From positions 1 to 64,000 of the forward strand of contig JBAZWL010000011.1 of NCBI GenBank assembly GCA_041660405.1: a DNA stretch of 64,000 nt, read 5' to 3'. A program made the position numbers and the translations under genes. How positions within the stretch are numbered: position 1 is the stretch's first letter; every line of letters begins with the position of its first letter. Under the pieces are notes generated by a model that worked only from the letters and a program-made list of their open reading frames with translations, was not told where the DNA came from and ran no database searches. The DNA is from Taibaiella sp041660405 (GTDB lineage Bacteria; Bacteroidota; Bacteroidia; Chitinophagales; Chitinophagaceae). Positions 1 through 9,269 of this stretch are shown in pieces.

Positions 1-25
1 AGGGTTTTAAACCCTTATAGGGTTA
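1..25. repeat. Interspersed palindromic repeat, left part cut off by window edge
   Basis: Positions 9-24 match the right arm of the complete 33-bp palindrome at 44180-44212 with one difference. Bases 1-15 are themselves a palindrome with 7-bp arms around a single T. The copy is probably longer and continues outside the window. It abuts the nfu terminator. Confidence 0.6.
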
Positions 26-75
26 AATATTAAGAACGGCGATCTTCATCAAAGATCGCCGTTCTTAATATTTAA
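23..75 (-). terminator. Long perfect hairpin, terminator of nfu
   Basis: Positions 23-46 and 52-75 are perfect inverted repeats (24 bp, 5-nt loop). The hairpin lies 18 bases past the nfu stop codon. The outer stem is A/T-rich, so it could act on both strands. Confidence 0.75.
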
Positions 76-93
76 AGTTCTGTCGTATAAAAA

Positions 94-684
94 TTATTCA
101 GCTTCAGCTACTACTTCCTTCACTTCAGGTATCATACGTTTCATCATACCTTCAATACCCGATTTCAGGGTTATCATAGAAGATGGGCAACCGGAACAAC
201 TACCTTGTAACATTAGTTTTACCACACCATCATCATAACCACGGAAGCTTATTGCTCCACCATCCATTTCTACAGCGGGTTTCACGTAGTTTTCGAGCAT
301 TTCTTTAATACGCTCTACCACGTCTTTATCATCGGCACTGGGAACATAGTCCGATTCGTTTACCACAACCTGATCTTCATGAATTACAGGTTTGCCTTCT
401 TCCAGGTATTGTTTCAGGAACTGGCGGATAGAAGGAATTACTTCTTCCCAAAGGGTTTCTGCTGTTTTGGTAAGGGTAACAAAATTGCTAGCTATAAATA
501 CACCACGCACAAATGGGAATCCAAATAATTCCTGTGCCAACGGAGACGGCGTAGCATCTTTTTCTTCAGGGAAATCAATGCTTTTTCCCGGATATAATAA
601 TTTGTTGGCTACAAACTTCATGGTCTCTGGGTTTGGAGTCATTTCGGTATATATGCTTACGATGGTGCTTCCTGTTTTCAACAT
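94..684 (-). CDS. NifU-like Fe-S cluster carrier protein (Nfu type)
   Basis: 196-residue cytoplasmic protein of the Nfu family, which accepts Fe-S clusters and passes them to apo-proteins. The N-terminal half fits the Nfu_N domain (PENPETMKF-like segment near the start). The C-terminal half is the NifU-like domain with the cluster-binding CxxC at residues 163-166 (CSGC) after the conserved MDGG segment. I chose the ATG at 684 because the 28 codons upstream are Cys/Leu-rich and do not look like this family. No clear ribosome binding site is visible. It is a single gene followed by a strong hairpin. Family assignment is secure; client proteins cannot be inferred from context. Confidence 0.9.
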   Translation of the reverse strand: MLKTGSTIVSIYTEMTPNPETMKFVANKLLYPGKSIDFPEEKDATPSPLAQELFGFPFVRGVFIASNFVTLTKTAETLWEEVIPSIRQFLKQYLEEGKPVIHEDQVVVNESDYVPSADDKDVVERIKEMLENYVKPAVEMDGGAISFRGYDDGVVKLMLQGSCSGCPSSMITLKSGIEGMMKRMIPEVKEVVAEAE

Positions 685-839
685 AACTGTAGTATTTAAA
701 AAGCAAATGTACGAAATACAATTTTGCAGATCGCAAAACAATACTGATAGGGCTACAGAAGAAATCAATCAGTATAAATTTAGGTTGTACCCGCATTACA
801 GCGCCGAAAGTGCCATTCCTTGAAAATCCTGAAAACCAG

Positions 840-847
840 TACCTTTG
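840..847 (+). promoter_or_regulatory. Bacteroidota -7 promoter element (TACCTTTG)
   Basis: TACCTTTG matches the Bacteroidota -7 consensus TAnnTTTG and ends 4 bases before the ATG at 852, so the transcript would have almost no leader. A partial -33 element (CTTG, 819-822) lies 17 bases upstream, a short spacing. Confidence 0.5.
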
Positions 848-851
848 CGCC

Positions 852-1463
852 ATGCCGATATATAAAGAATGGCAACAGGGCGATCATGCCCGCGGTGCAA
901 TCTGGAAAATTGAAGAGCCGGAAGATTTTTTCAGCAATCAAACCGGCCTGCAATCTGATAAAAAAAGTGAGCTGCGCCGCCTCGAACACCTTGGGGGGCG
1001 CTTCCTGTTAATGCAGGTAGCACCGGGATTAGATTTGAATAATATTGTGATCAGCCATCTTGGGAAACCTTTTCTACCTGGAAAGGAGCTTCATTTTTCC
1101 ATTTCACATTCTTTCCCTTTTATTGGTGTAGCCATAGACGAGCAAAAAGAGATTGGTATTGATGTGCAAACTTTACAGGAAAAAATTCTTCGCCTGCAAC
1201 ATAAATTCCTTTCGCAAGAAGAACAAATGATCTGCGACAACCGCACTGATAAAATTACGCTGGCCTGGGCTGCTAAAGAAGCTGCTTTTAAACGTTATGG
1301 ATTAGGAGCCGTAGATTTCATAAAACATATGCCCATAAGGGAAATGCTTATAGAGGAAAATAGCGCTGCTTTAACTATGGAATTTATGAAAGAAGACCAT
1401 ATGACCACAGTAAATTTGTTTGGTGGTATAGAACAGGATTTTGCCTGGTCGGTGACTAAATAA
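852..1463 (+). CDS. 4'-phosphopantetheinyl transferase superfamily protein
   Basis: 203 residues. Members transfer the 4'-phosphopantetheine arm of CoA to a serine of acyl or peptidyl carrier proteins. The two signature motifs are present: GIDV at residues 102-105 and WAAKEAAFK at 139-147, carrying the Mg/CoA-binding Asp and Glu. The length and the long N-terminal part fit the Sfp-like type more than the short AcpS type. No carrier protein or polyketide/NRPS gene is nearby, so the partner is unknown; it may be the housekeeping activator. An upstream in-frame start at 810 is unlikely because the ATG at 852 directly follows a good -7 element. Confidence 0.85.
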   Translation: MPIYKEWQQGDHARGAIWKIEEPEDFFSNQTGLQSDKKSELRRLEHLGGRFLLMQVAPGLDLNNIVISHLGKPFLPGKELHFSISHSFPFIGVAIDEQKEIGIDVQTLQEKILRLQHKFLSQEEQMICDNRTDKITLAWAAKEAAFKRYGLGAVDFIKHMPIREMLIEENSAALTMEFMKEDHMTTVNLFGGIEQDFAWSVTK

Positions 1464-1506
1464 TTTCTTGGGTTAGCTGTCACTACATTCCTCATTCTAT
1501 AGGGCA

Positions 1507-1560
1507 ATTGTCATTTCTCTCCTGACAATATTTTCCCGCAGACCAAATTTAGTACCTTTG
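1507..1560 (+). promoter_or_regulatory. feoB promoter with an upstream inverted repeat (possible operator)
   Basis: TACCTTTG at 1553-1560 is a -7 element 11 bases before the feoB ATG. A perfect 7-bp inverted repeat, ATTGTCA (1507-1513) and TGACAAT (1523-1529), overlaps where the -33 element would lie, as expected for a repressor site. No known operator was matched; a Fur- or DtxR-type metal regulator is only a guess. Confidence 0.4.
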
Positions 1561-1571
1561 CCCGCCAATTC

Positions 1572-3692
1572 ATGTCAGCAACTTATAAGATAGCGTTAGC
1601 CGGTAACCCCAACAGTGGGAAAAGTTCTCTTTTCAATGCATTGACGGGCCTGAACCAGAAGGTGGGAAATTTCCCGGGCGTAACTGTTGATAAAAAGACC
1701 GGGCGTGCCATGATCAGTCCTGAATTACAGGCTAAAATTATTGATCTGCCCGGCACTTACAGCCTTTATCCCAAAAGTGCTGATGAATATGTGGCTTATG
1801 AAGTTCTGCTTAATCCTCTTGGGAAAGATAAGCCAGATCTTACATTGGTTATAGCAGATGCTTCCAATCTTAAACGAAACCTTCTTTTCTGTTCGCAAAT
1901 TATAGACCTTAAACTTCCGGTAATCATAGTACTTACTATGATGGATATTGCCCGCAAAAAAGGGGTAACTATTGATGTAAAAGGGCTTGAGCGGGAAATG
2001 GGCGTGCCGGTTGTAGTGGTAAATCCACGAAAGAATAAAGGGCTGAATCAACTGAAGAAAACAATTCTGCAATTGAAACAATCATCGTTTCAACCTTTGG
2101 GTGATTTTGTACCCTCTTCGGCACTGGCTGTTGATGCTATCAAAGAGGTAAAAGCTATTTCAGGTGTAGATACCATTTATGGGGCCTTACATATTGCTTC
2201 GGGTGTAGATAAAATTGAATTTCTTACCAAAGAAAAACAAGCAGCGATAAGGGACGTACTTAGTAAAAAGGAATTCCATAAAGGCAAAATGCAGGCAGAA
2301 GAAGTGATGTTGCGTTACGAACGTATAGCAAACATCATGCAACGGACAGTAGTGGAAGAAAGTCCGCTAAAGAAGCAACTGTTTACCGAAGAAGTAGATA
2401 AAGTTTTGCTGCATCGTGTATGGGGCAATGTGATCCTACTGGTTGTATTGTTCATTATGTTCCAATGTGTATTCTGGTTGGCAGAGTTTCCTATGAATTG
2501 GATTGAGGGAAGCTTCGCATGGCTTCAAGGACAAGTAGCAGCAGTATTACCACAAGTGTGGTGGAGCGATCTGCTCGTAAATGGATTACTTGCCGGTGTA
2601 GGAGGTATTATTGTTTTTGTACCACAGATCGCACTTTTATTTGGCATCATCACATTACTCGAAGATAGTGGCTATATGGCCAGGATCAGTTTCCTTACCG
2701 ACAGGCTTATGCGTTCTGTAGGTCTTAACGGAAGGTCTGTAATGCCCCTGATCAGTGGTATGGCTTGCGCTATACCTGCCGTGATGGCTGCACGTACCAT
2801 AGAAAATAAAAAAGAAAGGCTGATAACCATACTGGTAACACCGTTGATGAGTTGTTCAGCACGCTTACCTATATATGTGATCCTGATTGCGCTTGTGATA
2901 CCCTCACATACTTACCTGGGTTTTATTAAGCTACAGGCTTTGGTAATGATGGCACTTTACTTACTGGGATTCTTTATGGCGCTCGTTGTGGCCAAAGTGA
3001 TGAGCTGGGTTATGAAGAGCAATGAGCAAAGTATTTTCCTGATGGAACTACCAGTGTATCGTGCTCCCAGGTGGCGCAATGCTCTTATCACTATGTACGA
3101 AAAAGCAAAGATCTTTATTGTGGATGCAGGTAAAGTTATCCTTGTTATAGCATTAATACTTTGGGCGCTGGCTACTTACGGGCCTTCTGGAAAAATGGAT
3201 GAAGTAGATAAAAAATACGATTCCATAAGTGCCTTGCAGCAAGGTAAATTGACTGTCGAACAAGAGGAGCAAAAAGCTACAGACCGCCTGGAGCAATCTT
3301 ATGCGGGTATTCTTGGAAAAAGTATAGAACCAGTAATACGTCCTCTTGGTTACGACTGGAAAATGGGTATTGCATTGATTTCTTCCTTTGCCGCCCGCGA
3401 AGTATTTGTAGGTACCATGGCTACTTTATATAGTGTAGGGGAAGCCGACGAAACCAGTATTCCTTTACGGCAAAAGATGGCAAAAGCACGCCGAACTGAT
3501 GGCAGCAAAGTATATACCCTGGCCACAGGTATGTCTTTAATGGTTTTTTATGCTTTTGCCATGCAATGCATGAGTACTATTGCTATTGTAAAAAGAGAAA
3601 CACGCAGCTGGAAATGGCCCATGATCCAATTGGCCTATATGACAGGCCTGGCCTATCTTGCAGCATTACTGGTATACCAATTATTGAAATAA
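1572..3692 (+). CDS. feoB: Ferrous iron transport protein B
   Basis: 706-residue inner-membrane Fe(II) transporter with a cytosolic G domain at the N-terminus. G1 is GNPNSGKSS (11-19) and G3 is DLPG (58-61). The G4 position reads TMMD (122-125) instead of the usual NxxD, so the guanine-specifying Asn is replaced by Thr. The C-terminal half holds the Gate domains with many membrane helices, including the FVPQIALLFG and MPLISGMACAIPAVM segments. No feoA lies next to it or is fused to it, unlike many FeoAB operons. It has its own promoter and converges on the MATE gene with a gap of only 23 bases. Confidence 0.95.
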   Translation: MSATYKIALAGNPNSGKSSLFNALTGLNQKVGNFPGVTVDKKTGRAMISPELQAKIIDLPGTYSLYPKSADEYVAYEVLLNPLGKDKPDLTLVIADASNLKRNLLFCSQIIDLKLPVIIVLTMMDIARKKGVTIDVKGLEREMGVPVVVVNPRKNKGLNQLKKTILQLKQSSFQPLGDFVPSSALAVDAIKEVKAISGVDTIYGALHIASGVDKIEFLTKEKQAAIRDVLSKKEFHKGKMQAEEVMLRYERIANIMQRTVVEESPLKKQLFTEEVDKVLLHRVWGNVILLVVLFIMFQCVFWLAEFPMNWIEGSFAWLQGQVAAVLPQVWWSDLLVNGLLAGVGGIIVFVPQIALLFGIITLLEDSGYMARISFLTDRLMRSVGLNGRSVMPLISGMACAIPAVMAARTIENKKERLITILVTPLMSCSARLPIYVILIALVIPSHTYLGFIKLQALVMMALYLLGFFMALVVAKVMSWVMKSNEQSIFLMELPVYRAPRWRNALITMYEKAKIFIVDAGKVILVIALILWALATYGPSGKMDEVDKKYDSISALQQGKLTVEQEEQKATDRLEQSYAGILGKSIEPVIRPLGYDWKMGIALISSFAAREVFVGTMATLYSVGEADETSIPLRQKMAKARRTDGSKVYTLATGMSLMVFYAFAMQCMSTIAIVKRETRSWKWPMIQLAYMTGLAYLAALLVYQLLK

Positions 3693-3715
3693 TTTTTGCT
3701 GGAAAAGTTAGTCTC

Positions 3716-5056
3716 TTACTTATACTTTTGTGCTGCCTTTGAAGTCAACCGCAGGAATCTGCTGCTAAGAAAAACAGAGGATAATGTAAGCCCGATAATA
3801 AAGCCCAGCCAGATACCTGATGCGCCCATCTTAAATGTAAATGCAAACAAACAACCCATGGGTATCCCTACAACCCAATAAGCTACTGCAATCAGGATAG
3901 TAGGTGTCCGCACATCTTTAATACCTCTTAATAATCCTGCACCAATAGCCTGCGTGCTGTCTGATATTTGAAAAATAGCAGCAAACAATAACAAAAGGGA
4001 AGCCATTTTTATTACAGATTCATTCTTATTAAAAGCCAGTGGTAATACATCCTTCAAAACAGTAAAGCCTATAGCGCAGAACACACCATACATCAATGCC
4101 AGTATCAAGGTACTTTTTCCGATAGCCGATATACTGACCCAGTTATTACGACCAAAAGCATTGCTGGTACGGATAGATCCACCTTGCGCCAGCCCCATGG
4201 AAACCATAAAAGTAAATGATGCGCAACTTAAAGCAATCTGATGTGCTGCCTGCGACACAGGATCAATCGTACCAATCAATATTCCGGAAATAGCAAATGC
4301 CCCGGCTTCCATGCCGATTTGCAAACTGCTCGGTATGCCAATGTGCAGTAGCTCTTTCATGGTTTTCATCCTGATCTTCCACTGGTTGCCCTTAACGGCT
4401 ATATAACGTCTGAATGTTTTATGGGTAAAAATAATGATGCCCATAACCAGGAAAATAAGCGTACGGGTAATGAGTGTCCCCCAGCCGGCACCTTCAAGCT
4501 CCAATCGTGGGGCGCCCATATTTCCGAATATCAATAACCAGTTGATGAATACATTGAGTGGTAAAGCCAGAACGGAAAGTAACATAGCCGTGCGGGTAAA
4601 TTCCAACCCATCTGTAAATTGCTTCAAAGCCATAAACAGGATCATGGGAATCACCGACCAGCCCATGAGCTGTAAAAAAGGAACTGCCAGTGTTGCCACT
4701 TCTTTATCCTGCCCCAAATGAAAAAGTATATCCTTACCCAATTCCAGGCCAAGCGAAATAACAAGCGCCGATACTGCACAAAGCCAGAAACCATTGTATA
4801 GATAATGAGACACCAGCTGACTATCCCTGCGGCCATGAGCCATTGATACCATTTGAGATACCGCAATGGTAATGCCTATACCTATCACAAATGGAATGTT
4901 CATTACACTCATAACCAATGCTGCTGCTGCAAGTTGTTTGTAACCTACCGCACCCACCATGGCAGTATCTATAATGTGCAAGGCCATTTGTGCCAATTCA
5001 CCAAATATGATCGGCAGCGCCAGTTTAATCGTCTTACGTGCTTCTTCGCGCAGCAT
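3716..5056 (-). CDS. MATE family efflux transporter (NorM-like)
   Basis: 446 residues with about twelve predicted membrane helices in two related halves, the usual size for MATE proteins. These export cationic drugs or metabolites in exchange for Na+ or H+. The N-terminal segment (LALPIIFGELAQMALHIIDT) and the internal IGIPSSLQIGMEAGAFA segment are typical of the two MatE domains. It is transcribed toward feoB and ends 23 bases from it; the 191-base divergent gap upstream is shared with the outer membrane gene at 5248. Substrate unknown. Confidence 0.92.
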   Translation of the reverse strand: MLREEARKTIKLALPIIFGELAQMALHIIDTAMVGAVGYKQLAAAALVMSVMNIPFVIGIGITIAVSQMVSMAHGRRDSQLVSHYLYNGFWLCAVSALVISLGLELGKDILFHLGQDKEVATLAVPFLQLMGWSVIPMILFMALKQFTDGLEFTRTAMLLSVLALPLNVFINWLLIFGNMGAPRLELEGAGWGTLITRTLIFLVMGIIIFTHKTFRRYIAVKGNQWKIRMKTMKELLHIGIPSSLQIGMEAGAFAISGILIGTIDPVSQAAHQIALSCASFTFMVSMGLAQGGSIRTSNAFGRNNWVSISAIGKSTLILALMYGVFCAIGFTVLKDVLPLAFNKNESVIKMASLLLLFAAIFQISDSTQAIGAGLLRGIKDVRTPTILIAVAYWVVGIPMGCLFAFTFKMGASGIWLGFIIGLTLSSVFLSSRFLRLTSKAAQKYK

Positions 5057-5247
5057 AGCCAGTCATCTAAATAGGAATAACAAATAATTAATACCAGTAC
5101 CGTCAACTTAATCGCCTTCCAACAGTACTGTTTTTGAGGGCTGCGAAGATAAACAACATTGCTGGCAGTAAAATTAGAATTATGTATTCATAATCTTAAA
5201 CTATAGGATATTTGCAAAGTCAAAGGCGGTCTAACCAAATTTAATCC

Positions 5248-8202
5248 ATGCGCAATTACAAATTACTCCTTATACTTATAACACTTTGCTCTTTTGGCAC
5301 TAATGCCTTGGCTCAAAATGGTCGTACCGTTTCGGGAATAGTAAAAGACAATGTAAATGAGGTTCTTATCGGAGCTACTGTTACCTTAAAAGACAATAGC
5401 GGTAAATTTGTTGCAGGTACCGCAGTAGATGTTGATGGGCACTTTGCACTGAGTGATATTCAGCCGGGAGCCTATAGAATGAATATCACTTATTTGGGAT
5501 ATGATGATTACAACAAAGATATTAATGTAGCTGATGGCGAATTAAATCTTGGTATCATTAAAATGGCCACCACAAAATCTACTGAACTTACGGAAATAAA
5601 AATAGTGGAAAAAGCACCACCTGTTCAGCAGAAGGGAGATACCACTCAATTTAACGCAGGGTCATATAAAGTAAATCCTGATGCCAATGCAGAAGACCTG
5701 ATTCGCAAAATGCCCGGCATGGACCTAAGTAGCGGTACACCACAAGCCCAGGGTGAACAGGTAGCAAAAGTACTTGTTGATGGTAAACCATTTTTTGGCA
5801 GCGATGCATCTTCTTCTCTTAAAAATTTACCAGCCGAGGTAATCGACAAAATTCAGGTGTATGATGAAAAAAGTGAACAATCACAATTCACAGGCTTCGA
5901 TGATGGTAACACTTCCAAAACGATAAACATTATAACCAAGCCGGGGAAACGTCAGGGTGTATTCGGAAAAGTATACGCAGGTATTGGTGCTGACAGTTCA
6001 AAACTTGATGGAGGAAATTCAGAGTATAAATATAATGTAGGCGGTAACATCAATTACTTCCAGGGTGACAGAAGGATCAGTCTTATAGGCCAGAGTAATA
6101 ACATCAATATTCAAAATTTTTCTTCGCAGGATCTGCTTGGCATTTCAGGTAGTAGTGGTGGCCGCGGCTTTGGAGGCCGCGGAGGTGGCGGTGGTGCATT
6201 TGGTGGTGGCGGCAGTGGAGGCAATTTTACATTATCACCTCAAAATGGTATCAACAAAACAAACGCTGTAGGCCTTAACTATTCTGACAAATGGGGGAAA
6301 AAGATAGATGTGACAGCAAGCTATTTTTTCAACAACAGTAAAAATACAACCAACCAGGTTACACAAAGAGATTACGTTTTAAATGATCTTGCAGGACAAG
6401 TATACAATGAGAATAGCAACGCTACTACTGAAAACTACAATCATCGTTTCAACATGAGATTCAATTATACTATTGACTCCTCAAATTCAATATTATTTGT
6501 CCCTACTTTTTCTGCTCAAAGCAATAAAAGCAGTTCAAATCTGTTTGGACAAACGTTTAGAAACAGCGATGGTTCCGATTTGCTGAACCAGACTTTGAAT
6601 ACTTACAATAGTGATCTTTCAGGTTATAACCTGAACAGCATGTTGTTGTTCCGCCATAAGTTCCAGAAGAAAGGCAGAACACTTTCGTTATTTGCCAATG
6701 GCGGATATAATAAGAATGATGGAACCACCAACCTCTTCGCACAAAATTTATTAGGTGGTGTTACCGATACATTGGATCAGGAATCTGATATCCATAAAAA
6801 TGGATGGAATGTAAATTCAAACATTAACTATACTGAGCCCTTGTCTAAGAAAAGCTTCTTGCAAGTTCAGTATGGTCTCAATTATCAGCAAAGTGAATCG
6901 GACAAAAAGACCTTTAACTTTTCACAGCAATCTAATGACTATACCTCATTGGATAGCTTGCTAAGCAATACTTTCAGCACAAATTATATTACCAATAAAG
7001 GAGGCCTGAGCTATCGTTATATGGATTCCAGCTTCAACTTCAATGTTGGCGTAGATTTTCAGAATGCGAATCTGGACAACCAGAGATCTTTGCCCTTTAA
7101 TAATAGTATCAAACGTTCTTTTAATAATATTATGCCTTCGGCAAGGCTCCAGTATAATTTTGACCGGAAAAAAACATTGCGTTTATTTTACCGCACTTCA
7201 ACCAACGCCCCATCAGTGGATCAGTTACAGGATGTGGTTAATAATACCAATCCATTACAACAATCTTCCGGTAATCCTAACCTGGTTCAGTCTTATCAGC
7301 ACAATCTTGCTATCCGGTATAATGCGACCAATACCAATGCCAACAGTACATTCTTTGCGTTATTATCCGGTACTGCCACCCAGGATTATATCGGGAATAA
7401 TACGACCATAGCTACTACAGACATGACTATCGGCAATATCGTACTTACTCCTGGGGCACAATTCACCCGTCCTGAAAATATGGGTGGTTATTACAACGTA
7501 AGGAGTTTTGCCACTTATGGATTACCGATTTCAGCATTAAAATCGAATTTCAACGTTAATGGAACAGTTGCTTATGTGCGTACTCCTGGTATTATCAATA
7601 ACCGGAAAAACTATGCCAATAATACCACATTGGGTCTTGGCTTTGTAATCAGCAGCAACATCAGTGAAAAAGTTGATTTTACTCTTTCTTCCAATTCGAC
7701 TTATAATCTGGTACGCAATACTTTGAATGCTTCTGCTAATAACGAATACTTCAATCAGAACAGCAGGCTTTCTTTAAACTACATTTTCTGGAAAGGAATT
7801 GTGTTCAATACCGAACTGAATCATCAATTTTATTCAGGGCTGTCAGCAGGCTTTAACCAAAGCTATTTGTTATGGAACATGAGCCTTGCTAAAAAAGTAT
7901 TTAAGAAACAACAAGGAGAGATCAAACTTACAGTGTACGATCTGCTGAAACAAAATACCAGCGTGGTTCCTACAGTTACAGATGCTTACATTCAATATAG
8001 CCAGACCAATGTATTGCAACAGTATTTTATGCTTACGTTCACCTACAACCTGCGCTTCTTTAAGGGTGGCGCATCTATGAAAGATGTTGAAGGAAAAGGA
8101 GACAGAGGCGATAGAGGAGGCAGGGACTTTGGACCTCCTCCGGGTGGGATGACACCACCTCCGGGTGGCGGTATGATGCCACCTCCAGGTGGAATGCAAT
8201 AA
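5248..8202 (+). CDS. Outer membrane beta-barrel protein, TonB-receptor-like, with carboxypeptidase-regulatory-like domain
   Basis: 984 residues. A signal peptide (cleavage after ALA, near residue 22) is followed by a carboxypeptidase-regulatory-like/DUF4480-type beta-sandwich (about 27-105), a plug-like region (about 130-235, including KVLVDGKPFFG) and a long barrel of the OMP_b-brl_3 type. No ligand can be assigned, and no SusD-like partner follows it, so it is not a classical SusCD pair. Two low-complexity inserts stand out: a Gly-rich stretch near residues 302-327, and a C-terminal tail (about 950-984) of Gly/Arg/Asp followed by PPPGG repeats after the last barrel strand. A strong terminator follows. 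Confidence 0.85.
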   Translation: MRNYKLLLILITLCSFGTNALAQNGRTVSGIVKDNVNEVLIGATVTLKDNSGKFVAGTAVDVDGHFALSDIQPGAYRMNITYLGYDDYNKDINVADGELNLGIIKMATTKSTELTEIKIVEKAPPVQQKGDTTQFNAGSYKVNPDANAEDLIRKMPGMDLSSGTPQAQGEQVAKVLVDGKPFFGSDASSSLKNLPAEVIDKIQVYDEKSEQSQFTGFDDGNTSKTINIITKPGKRQGVFGKVYAGIGADSSKLDGGNSEYKYNVGGNINYFQGDRRISLIGQSNNINIQNFSSQDLLGISGSSGGRGFGGRGGGGGAFGGGGSGGNFTLSPQNGINKTNAVGLNYSDKWGKKIDVTASYFFNNSKNTTNQVTQRDYVLNDLAGQVYNENSNATTENYNHRFNMRFNYTIDSSNSILFVPTFSAQSNKSSSNLFGQTFRNSDGSDLLNQTLNTYNSDLSGYNLNSMLLFRHKFQKKGRTLSLFANGGYNKNDGTTNLFAQNLLGGVTDTLDQESDIHKNGWNVNSNINYTEPLSKKSFLQVQYGLNYQQSESDKKTFNFSQQSNDYTSLDSLLSNTFSTNYITNKGGLSYRYMDSSFNFNVGVDFQNANLDNQRSLPFNNSIKRSFNNIMPSARLQYNFDRKKTLRLFYRTSTNAPSVDQLQDVVNNTNPLQQSSGNPNLVQSYQHNLAIRYNATNTNANSTFFALLSGTATQDYIGNNTTIATTDMTIGNIVLTPGAQFTRPENMGGYYNVRSFATYGLPISALKSNFNVNGTVAYVRTPGIINNRKNYANNTTLGLGFVISSNISEKVDFTLSSNSTYNLVRNTLNASANNEYFNQNSRLSLNYIFWKGIVFNTELNHQFYSGLSAGFNQSYLLWNMSLAKKVFKKQQGEIKLTVYDLLKQNTSVVPTVTDAYIQYSQTNVLQQYFMLTFTYNLRFFKGGASMKDVEGKGDRGDRGGRDFGPPPGGMTPPPGGGMMPPPGGMQ

Positions 8203-8218
8203 GATAAACTTGTCTACA

Positions 8219-8256
8219 ACGAAGGGCTGCTTAAAAAAGCAGCCCTTCGTCTTTTT
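8219..8256 (+). terminator. Rho-independent terminator after the outer membrane gene
   Basis: Perfect 14-bp stem (8219-8232 with 8237-8250), 4-nt A loop, followed by CTTTTT. It begins 16 bases after the stop codon. Confidence 0.9.
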
Positions 8257-8362
8257 ATTCATTTGTCATCTTTTGCTTAAATTACATAATCAGTAAAAAG
8301 TACCACAAAACATACATCTGTTACCATTTCAATAATGAGTAACATCATAATTTTGCTTTAAG

Positions 8363-9262
8363 ATGAAAGGGAATAAAAAGATACCATTGATCAATATCTG
8401 CTCACTGCAAAAGGAAGAGCATAAAGATAAAGACGACCTTATCATCGAGCCTTTTGGTGCTTACCTGGAACGCCACCCTAACCTGTTGATTCCCCACAGG
8501 CATAGCTTTTATCATATTGTCCTGTTCACGTCCGGCAAAGGGTTTCATACCATAGACTTTGAACGGTTTCCTGTAAAAAAAGGCCAGATTTACTTTATGA
8601 TTCCGGGACAGGTGCATAGCTGGCAATTTGAAAAAGATGTGGATGGTTATGTGCTGAATTTCTCTGAAGCTTTTATCAGTACTCTTCTTCGAAATGACCA
8701 ATATATAGAACAATTTCCTTTCCTGGAAGGCATTGCGGGAAACTCGGTTATTGATCTCCCCCCAGTTATTGCAAAAGATGCTGCAGGACTACTTCATATT
8801 ATACTTGAGGAAGACCAGCAAAAGCAACCTTCGTTTATAGATATGCAGAGATTAAAGTTGCTCGAATTATTCATCCTGGTAAACAGAAATGTCACTGCAC
8901 CTGCTACTGAAATCGCAGCAAAAAATAATGATCTTGTAATTCGCAATTTCAGAAAGCTTGTAGCACAGCATTACACCACGCTTAAGCTGCCCAAAGAGTA
9001 TGCAGCACTGCTTTACATCACACCTAATCATCTGAACGCCTTATGCAATGACCTGTTAGGAAAACCGGCAGGAGAGGTGATAAGAGATAGAGTATTGTTG
9101 GAAGCAAAACGCTTACTCATCAATGCGGACATGAGTATTAGCGAAATAGCATGGCAACTCAATTTTACAGACAATTCCTATTTCACCAAGTTCTTCAAAA
9201 AGCAAGCTGGCATTACTCCCGAAGCTTTTAGAAAATCAATATTAGAGCAAATTCAAAAATAA
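8363..9262 (+). CDS. AraC family transcriptional regulator
   Basis: 299 residues. The N-terminal cupin-like ligand domain (about 30-110) contains RHSFYHIV and IPGQVHSWQF. The C-terminal AraC helix-turn-helix pair spans about 205-299, with the family signature around MSISEIAWQLNFTDNSYF and FFKKQAGITPEAFRKS. TAATTTTG at 8348-8355 fits the -7 consensus, 7 bases before the ATG, so the leader is very short. The DUF983 gene starts 7 bases after its stop, suggesting co-transcription. The ligand and targets are unknown; the upstream outer membrane gene is separated by a terminator and need not be a target. Confidence 0.9.
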   Translation: MKGNKKIPLINICSLQKEEHKDKDDLIIEPFGAYLERHPNLLIPHRHSFYHIVLFTSGKGFHTIDFERFPVKKGQIYFMIPGQVHSWQFEKDVDGYVLNFSEAFISTLLRNDQYIEQFPFLEGIAGNSVIDLPPVIAKDAAGLLHIILEEDQQKQPSFIDMQRLKLLELFILVNRNVTAPATEIAAKNNDLVIRNFRKLVAQHYTTLKLPKEYAALLYITPNHLNALCNDLLGKPAGEVIRDRVLLEAKRLLINADMSISEIAWQLNFTDNSYFTKFFKKQAGITPEAFRKSILEQIQK

Positions 9263-9269
9263 CAACACT

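Noticed and set aside
392..823. 143-codon plus-strand frame over nfu
   Set aside because: Antisense to the well-conserved NifU-like gene and without a family.
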